Shown: positions 56,151 through 64,000 of the stretch, piece after piece
Layout: each line of letters begins with the position of its first letter
Numbering within the stretch: the stretch's first letter is position 1
Source: Cliona cf. orientalis
Lineage: Eukaryota; Porifera; Demospongiae; Clionaida; Clionaidae
Direction of reading: 5' to 3'
Assembly: GCA_963930775.1 (NCBI GenBank)
Contig: OZ005699.1
Location: 5,787,501 to 5,851,500 of the forward strand
Length of the DNA stretch: 64,000 bases
The notes under the pieces: generated by a model
Seen by the model: only the letters and a program-made list of their open reading frames with translations
Database searches by the model: none
Told to the model about the DNA's origin: nothing
Position numbers and translations under genes: made by a program

Positions 56151-57865
56151 CATCCAGACCACACAGCGAGTTCTATTCAACCAGTTGCATCCGATATAAC
56201 TCTGGCCTGCACTATGGAATTGAATAGCTGCATTAGTGGGATGGAATTTTTTTCTAAGTTACAGTGTCACTGGAGCAGAGAATCATATTATCACCTACAA
56301 TTGGAAGAAGGATAGCACTTCCCTATCCGATGAAGTAGGGCCGACCCTCTCTTTCTCTCCTCTCAAACTGTCTCGTGTGGCTAGGACAGTACACATGCAT
56401 AGTCACCATCAACAACAGTACTAACAAGTACAGTGATAAAGATATCATCCCCACAAGTAAAGTGATAAACTTAATAAGATTAGAACATAACATAATTCCA
56501 TATAGCTACTGTAGGTGAATGCATAGAGCTATTGATTAGTACTCTCCACTTCAACTGTTACAGTCCCACCTCCAGTATCTGTGGCCACCACAAGTAATCC
56601 AGCGAGATATATTCGACCAGTTGCATCCGATGTAACTCTGGCCTGCACTATGGAATTGAATAGCTGCATTAGTGGATGTTCCAGTGACTGTGACTACAAT
56701 GTGGATCGACTGGACCAGCTGGATATAGAATTAATAATAATACAGCATAACTGGCCGCTGGAAGCACCTCTACCTACACCAGTACTACCACAGTCAGGTC
56801 CTTTGGGAGGGATGAGTCAGGGATGTACACTTGTGTAGCTACTGTCAGCTTACTGTCTTCATTCTTGAGAGATAGCATGGCATCAACAGCAACCAGAGTC
56901 ACTGTTGGTATTATAGTTTTGCATTCATTCAAGTTTATATTCTGGTGTTGCATAATAATATCCAGATGAATGTCTGTATTTTAATGAAACTGTATAGCTA
57001 ATAACAGTGTTATTCTGATGTCCAAGCTTGTGAAAACAGTTGGTTTGGACGTAGCTCATAATCAGGGACTGCAGTGCATCACTGACAGGAAGCCATGCTG
57101 TAGGAATGATGGAGAGTGGCTTTATTCTTGTGGAGCTGAATCCAGCAGTGGATGCTTCAGTTACAGTAAATGTGGTGTGGAACAAACAAGATGGGACAGC
57201 TATTGCACCTACCGCACCTGAAGTGAAGACTTTCATGCTATATATATCGTCAAGTACTATCCATTCCACTGATTTGGCAGATTTTTGAAACTATTCCTGT
57301 GCAGTTGGCACTGAAAATGAAGTTACATTGTCCACTAATACCAGCATAATAATTGGTAGCTATGGTTATATGAAAGTTGGTAACTTGCTAATCTAGTGAA
57401 ATAATTACAATTGATAGCTTGTTTCAATTAAGGTTAAAGAATATTGATATCTATCAGCAATTTTACAACAAAGTAAGACCTTGTGAGTAAAATAGCTACC
57501 AGATCTAATAACACTGACCATGTTTGCTCCGTACTTTAAGGATTCAAGAGAGTCTGAAAAGTGTATTAAGGAGGCACTCATTAAAGCAATTGAGCATCAA
57601 TATAAGTGTCGCGTCTCAGTCACCAACCTTAGAGAGACAGGTATGTTTGTCTGTGAAGACTCACCAAATCTACTGACGTACTGAAACGTGCTTCTTGGTA
57701 CACACAACTTCAATGCCACCTTGATTATTGGCTTCATACAGGAATGGGTGGATTCAGGGCATCTAATCAAAATTGGTGAAAGCTACGTGAAAGTTAATAA
57801 CAGCTTCCCTGTTGCTATCTCTTCACTAAATGAACGAGGTTGTAGACAGACAGCCTTAATATGCT
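56151..57865 (+). pseudogene. Collapsed third copy of the Ig-gene 3' exons
   Basis: Fragments correspond in order to exons of the gene at 47.6-49.6 kb. An Ig piece at 56160-56250 is joined directly to a different Ig exon piece (to about 56430). A fuller Ig exon lies at 56564-56908 with frame breaks. A V-like exon (56967-57117) is fused by deletion into the next Ig exon (57118-57353). The small linker exon is at about 57412-57475, and the SEA-like terminal exon at 57541-57865 has an in-frame TGA (57681). GTTACAG and similar acceptors are still visible. No functional product is likely. Confidence 0.75.
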
Positions 57866-58639
57866 GATAAGTGCTAAACTTTTAAGAGAAGTTTGTGATA
57901 CTATTGAAAGCGTGTGCTTAGAATTTTGCTTTTTTTACTAAAAGCAGACTCAGAAGTGGTTCTACCATAATTACAGTGATATAGCGAATATTATTTTAAT
58001 ATGGCTATGTTAGATAGTCCTGAGGGCTACAATAGTGACGCTACCTCTTAACACAATGCCATGTAAAAACAAAACATTATTGACGTGTTGTTTAACGGCT
58101 TTAATTACAATAAAGACAATAGCTGTAGCTATTACCTGATTCTCAAATTAATTATTCTATATACATTCCCTGTATCACATGTTGACTTCCTCTTCCATTA
58201 TGGCACTACAAAGAAAGTTATCCCATGTTTTGTCTTTCTATCATGATTGAGTCTAAGAACATGGCACCACCTCAATTGCTGAGTCAGGAAGCACGCATTA
58301 AAGTTAGGGATAGTCCAGTTGCCCTATAAGGAATGACAAATCCCTACTCCAGCCATTACAAATAGGTATACCTTAATAGATTATCTTAGTCTACTAAAAT
58401 TAATTAATGTTTGCGTCTAAATAAATCACACACCCAGACCACCATGACTTTCCCTTTCTATGCTGAGTGCATGCACTTTGTGGAGTTCAGATCATCCTTT
58501 ATAATATAGTAGTCAGGTTTTGTATCGGAGAGGACTACCTTGAATCGTATTATTGGGACAAAGTAAGTGATGGTGCAATAACTGCATGTTTATAGGCATA
58601 TTTTATACAACTTTTATCATTTGCAGAGTCTAAAAGGCC
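57866..58639 (+). other. Spacer of unit B, counterpart of 49603-50449
   Basis: No gene. Diverged copy of the unit A spacer, with the 5'UTR intron at 58563-58626. Confidence 0.5.
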
Positions 58640-61600
58640 ATGTTTAACAATAGTATTGTGGCTATAATGTTACCACTGATCATTCATTTTCTGATGTGGT
58701 CTGGTCCAGTAAAATGTATATATATTTACAACACAGCTTCACAATGTCCGGGCAGTCAATGCCTTACTCTTTCTCTGCTTTCTCACATGAGCAATGATAG
58801 CTTCCTCAATACTGTTAGCGGTCAAGCCCTGATATTTGAACTAGGTGTACACCATCTTGACCTACAGCTGTGGATTTCAAATTCCAACTCGTTCTCTATG
58901 ATTGCAAATACTACTCCTTCCTCCAGTAGTAATGTAACTATTGTTTGCAACAGAGGTGCAGGGTTTACATTTACTGGAGGTCATAACATTTATGTAAAGG
59001 GCTTGAATTTTGTTCATTGTACAAACAACAAAATTGAATAATTATGTTGATCAGTTTACAATGGAAGACTCACATTTTATTGGCAGGAAAAAAAATATTT
59101 CATCTTTATATGCTTGGTTCAATACTAAATATTTTCCGAAGTACATCAGTAAAGTTTATACGCACTTCCTTTAAAGATAATGAATTTGGTATAAAACAAT
59201 TTGTATACATTCCATACATTGCTCCCCGGTATAATACTATCAGATCCTTTGCAAATGATCTAGAACTCGGTGGAGCAATTCATGCTGAAGAAAGTAAACT
59301 TGAATTTGTGGAATGCTTATTTGAAAACAATAGAGCTGGTCTTGGCGGAGCTCTTTATGTATCAAACAATAGCAAAATGATAATCATCAAAACCACGTTT
59401 TTAGGTAATGTTGCTAATTTCTTCTACCCTGGTAGACGGTTTAAACATGATTGGAGTAGAGCAGTTGGCACTGGTGGTGGTGCCATATATGCTGATTGGA
59501 CTTCCGTATTCATTGCTAATAGCAGTTTCAAAGGCAATGCAGCACGGAACGGTGGCGCAGTGAAATTTATTACCAAAAATGGAACAATTACTATTACTGA
59601 CAGTGAATTTACTGATAATACAGCACACGACGGTGGTGGAGCAATGTGGTGGACCTCTAGTAACTCAACTATCTCCATCACCAACAACAGCTTTGTGAGC
59701 AATACAGCACTTATAGGAGATGGTGGTGGAGCACTAAAGCTGGCCTATACAATTGATACGCTAACAACAATAAGTAATAATGTTTTTGGTAACAATTCTG
59801 CGAGCAATAAATCTGGTGGAGTTATATCAATCTGCAATTTAAATCCATCAGCAATCACAATTATTAGTTACAATCAATTTATAAACAATCATGCCAACCA
59901 AAACGGAGGAGTCTTGAGTTTCGTGAATAATAATTTTGGGGATGAATCACCTGACGTTATCCTAAATGAGAACCTATTTAGAAATAACAGTGCTCTTGCA
60001 GAAGGTGGAATATTTGAGTTAAATTATGTCAATATAAGGATCACCAGGAGTAGCTTTATCGGTAATGGAGTCAGTAATAATGGTGGAGTCTTCTCCATAG
60101 CAGGGAGCAACCTTATAATCTCTCAAAGCATATTTCAATCCAACACTGCTGGTAAAGACGGAGGTGTGTTAAAGGTGTATTATAGTAACATAACCATTTC
60201 TGATAGCAATTTTACTGATAATAAAGGCAGTCATGGTGGAGTGATTAAAGCTCATCGAACTTATCATCTTTCAATTGTTAATGTTTCACTGGTGAGAAAC
60301 AGAGCTGATTTTGGTGGAGTTCTATCAGCACAATTATTATTGGTCAAATTCTATGATGTTACTGTAGATGATAATCTTGCTTATATGGACGGAGGAGCAT
60401 TTCATATCAAATATACATATTTGACTATCAGAGGAGGCAATTTTCTTGGTAATAGAGCAGATAATAATGGAGGTATCATGTACATTGATCAAGGCATTAT
60501 AACTATGGTTGACTGCACATTTAATCTTAGCACAGCAGGCAATGATGGAGGTGTGATGAGATCATATGGGAGTAAAATAAATGTGTCGGATAGTACCTTT
60601 ATTGGAAATGAAGCAAAAGCTTATGGAGGAGTTTATCATATTGAGCAGAGTAATTTAAAAATTAGTAATTGTAGCATGTTTAAGGACAACAGAGCAGACA
60701 CGGGAGGGGTCATTTGGAATGATGCTGGTGCTTTGGACATTGATGAGGCTTCTTTCACAAACAACGTGGCAAATACTGCTGGAGTTATTTGGATCGATGC
60801 TGGTACTGCTGACATCAGTAAAGCTAATTTCACTAGTAATAAAGCCAACACTGGAACAGTAATGTGGTTAGATCAAGCTGCCATCACTGGTGCTACTGTA
60901 AGTGTTACCGAGAATCATGCAAACTACACTATAATCTATTCTATGGAGAGTGAGATAGAATTGAGTGATAGCATACTATCATCAAATGTTGGATCACTAT
61001 GTGCAATTGAAAGTTCTATAGTACTAGCTGATGTTACTATAGTCAAAATGCAGACAGTCAATCAAACTAACCTAAATCAACTTACAGAGGGAGGAGCAAT
61101 TACCGCCTTTCAGAGTGAAAGTACTTTTGATGGAATCACTAGCTTAATGCACAATAGAGCTCGTACAGGTGGAAGTGTACTTGCAACCGAGGCCAAACTA
61201 CACATACGTGGCACAGTCATTATAGCTAACAACACAGCATCACAAAGTGGGGGTGGTATCTACCTGTACCAGAGCGAAATGACCTGTCAAAAGATGAGTG
61301 CACTAACACTTTCAGGAAATACTGCCATAGAGAAAGGTGGAGGGATTTATGCAGTCGGTTCTTTGATTAAGGCTAAAGTTCCTACAGCTAAAAATCTGGT
61401 TCAAATGTATTTAATAAACTTTGTATCAAATACAGCTGATAGAGGTGGTGGCATTTTTCTCGAAATGGACTCAAAGGTTTACATTTTGAAATCTATGGCG
61501 AATAACTTCACTGAAAAACATGAGATCATTAAGTTTACCACTAACGAGGCCAATTATGGAGGAGCTGTGTATGTATCCGATGATGGGATGTGTGCCCTTT

Positions 61601-63906
61601 CCACATCAAACAAGGAGTATTTCTTTCAAGCTCTAGCACTGTATCGAAATGTAACACTCCCTATCCTTGACTCCAATGACAATGTCAAGTGTAAAAAGGT
61701 TTACTTTGAACATAATCAAGCAAGAATTGCAGGATCTAGTCTGTATGGAGGTCTATTGGACAGATGTAGAATTAGCCCTTTAGCAGAGCTGCTACTTAGT
61801 AATACCTCTGAGAGCTTCATACTGTCAAACAGAACCATTACAGTAGGTGGACTGGCATATTTTCGCTCTATGAGTAACGTAAAAACTTCAGACATTGCTT
61901 CTCCACCAGTTCGGGTATGCTTCTGTAGAGATGGCCAACCAGACTGTAGCTACAACCCTGCTCCAGTGCCCATCAGGAAAGATCAGTTGACTGAAATTCC
62001 TCTCAGTCTAGCAGTACTTGACCAGATCAACCGCCCAATAGAAGCCACCATCTACAACCGACTCAGTTCAGGAGATGATCTCTGTCAACACCACATTCAA
62101 ACAAACGATGGAAACTGTAGTGTAATCAATTTCACGGCGTCTTTAAATCTCAATGAATCACAGAAAGACGAATTGATTTTACTAACTGATGGTCCATGTA
62201 AGGAAATACCTGACTCCCAAGTCAGGCTGACATTCAACGTTTACTGTCCAAAATGTCCCATTGGATTTGAACTTCTCAAAGATGAAGAAGGATGCCGCTG
62301 TGAATGTGATGAAAGTTTATTACCATTCATTTCTAATTGCCAACTATCATCAAATGCAATAATAAGGGACAAAAACATATGGATTGCATACATTAATGAA
62401 ACTAATGATATCTATGAGCAGGAAAATTATTTGATACACCCTTTCTGCCCTTTGGATTACTGTCAGCCTTCCAGTTCACTTGTGGAAGTCAATCTAAATA
62501 TTCCTAATGGATCAGATGCACAATGTGCCCATGGTCGCTCTGGCTTATTATGTGGAACCTGTAAACCCGGTCTCAGTCTGTCCATTGGTAGCTCACACTG
62601 CTTACCTTGTCCTTTCCACTGGCCTGCTAATCTTGTTTCCATTGTCATAGCTGCTTTGCTAGCAGGGATACTTTTAGTAGTATTTATCTTGGTTCTCAAT
62701 TTGACAGTGGCTGTGGGAACACTTAATGGAATCATATTCTATGCCAACATTTTATCTATCAAAAACAGCACATTTCAACGATTTTCATCACCAAATATCG
62801 CTACAGTGTTTGTGTCCTGGCTTAACCTTGAAATAGGGGTTGATGCTTGCTTTTTTGATGGAATGGATGCATTCTCAAGATCTCTGCTACAGCTGACCTT
62901 TCCTGCATACATCATTTCCTTTGTAATAATTATAATCTTAATCAGTGAATATTCCAGTAAATTTTCCAACATTATTGGAAAAAGGAATCCAGTGGCTACT
63001 TTGGCTACTCTCATTCTGTTGTCTTATACAACACTTCTCAACTCAGTTATTACATCTCTTTCTTATGCTATCCTCAACTATCCTGATGGTTCTCGGCGAA
63101 CAGTGTGGTTAGCTGATGCTAGCATTGACTACCTCAGGGGAAAACATGTGGGTCTTTTCATCATAGCAACCATCATCCTAATAGCTGGAGCTTTGTATAC
63201 AGTCTTACTCTTATCTTGGCAGTGGCTCCTTCGCCATCAAAACTTCCGTCTTCTCAAATGGATAAATTCTCCCAAATTGTACCATTTTATTGAGCCTTAA
63301 CATGCCCCTTACACATTTAAATATCGCTACTTGACTGGATTGCTACTGTTATCACGCGTTCTATTGCATCTTGTTTCAGCTGTTAATACAACTGGAGATC
63401 CTAGAGTGAACATTTTAGCTACATCTTTGATCATTGGCTGCTTGCTTCTAATCAAGGGAATGGTCGCTACAAAAGTGTACAAAAATAGACTTGTTGATCT
63501 CACTGAAACAATAGTTTACTTCAATGTACTGGCACTTGCTGCTTCGACATGGTACACTCTTGACACTGGTAAGAGCCAGGATATTGTTGCCTACATCTCT
63601 GTAATGATCACATTTGCTCTTCTCGTGGCTGTTATCACTGGTCATGTTTACCGGTACACCAGCCTATTCATAATGTTCAAAAACACTTGGCTCTTTAAGC
63701 AGGTAGTAGCTAAAATTCTAGTTGTCAAAAAACGAGCTAAAAATATTGGCAAAAGCAAGTTAAGTGCATTAGAGCCACAGTTAAGGTCAACAGAAGGCCA
63801 CCAAGAGCATTATGAACCCACGCATGCTGTTGTTGATATTCACAATTGTCAAGTTTATTCTGGAAACTATACTTTTGATACTAATATTTATTGTGATCAT
63901 CAATGA
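58640..63906 (+). pseudogene. Second beta-helix/multi-TM gene copy, with frameshift and nonsense codon
   Basis: Tandem duplicate of the gene at 50450. The signal peptide and N-terminus are kept (58640-59041). A small insertion (extra ATTA) near 59035-59043 shifts the frame, then 59044-63300 is open (1418 codons). At 63298 TAT has become TAA, cutting off the last three or four membrane helices, although the remaining frame is open to 63906. The repeat array is shorter by about one or two units because one Trp-Trp-Thr repeat seen twice in copy 1 appears once here. Cys-rich region and membrane helices otherwise match. The C-terminus differs: copy 1 stops at 55788, whereas this copy runs on 13 residues. 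Confidence 0.8.
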
Positions 63907-64000
63907 ACAAATAATAATTAGTTACTACTATCATGCTAGTCAAAGCATTATTCCTTCAAAACTGGTTCTAGTAATTATTGGCTATGTTCAAGAAATTCAT

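Larger units (their letters stand above)
56151..64000 (+). repeat. Tandem segmental duplication, unit B
   Basis: Second unit, still matching unit A at the window end, so the duplication may extend further. Offset in the beta-helix gene is about 8.08 kb. The Ig portion is shortened by deletions and fusions. Confidence 0.85.

Overview
The window looks like nuclear DNA from a sponge, probably a demosponge. The reasons are short introns with GT/AG borders, dense TIR elements, and gene families I associate with sponges: phase-1 exon immunoglobulin proteins, parallel beta-helix proteins fused to a multi-pass membrane module, a cysteine-rich extracellular domain family, and an intronless class C GPCR. 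Species cannot be fixed from the sequence. I saw no tRNA, rRNA or CRISPR.

Layout. 0-14.9 kb is mostly mobile-element debris: a decayed Ty3/gypsy integrase region (0.3-1.8 kb), an LTR-like tandem duplication (2.06-2.30 kb), one exon of a P-loop gene on the minus strand (3.26-3.66 kb), a fatty-acid-elongase-like exon fragment (4.65-4.82 kb), a minisatellite-bearing repeat (5.36-6.73 kb, with an inverted relative at 27.2-28.95 kb), a nearly complete LINE (6.8-9.8 kb, minus strand) and a fossil PIF/Harbinger transposase (10.2-10.8 kb).

14.96-27.11 kb holds two adjacent plus-strand genes that may form one mobile unit. The first is a nine-exon P-loop ATPase with a proline-rich repeat tail and a basic end. 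The second is a two-exon DDE-transposase-like protein fused to an OTU protease domain and a CXC zinc-binding domain. Both carry TIR-element insertions, with 5-bp target duplications, inside coding sequence. In each case, leaving out the insert brings the two flanking reading frames back into register. Frameshifts elsewhere show decay.

32.4-39.1 kb is the best preserved genic region: a secreted protein (plus), a convergent membrane-anchored paralogue (minus), and a divergent mGluR-like class C GPCR (plus) that shares a 309-bp upstream region with the paralogue.

40.6-63.9 kb is a cell-surface cluster. An Ig-domain gene is followed by a second Ig gene broken by a Penelope-like element, and then by a large beta-helix/multi-TM gene. 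The last Ig exons plus the beta-helix gene are repeated in tandem (unit A from about 47.6 kb, unit B from about 56.15 kb to the window end). The Ig part of unit B has collapsed, while the beta-helix part stays close to unit A and includes a 374-bp stretch with no difference that I could find.
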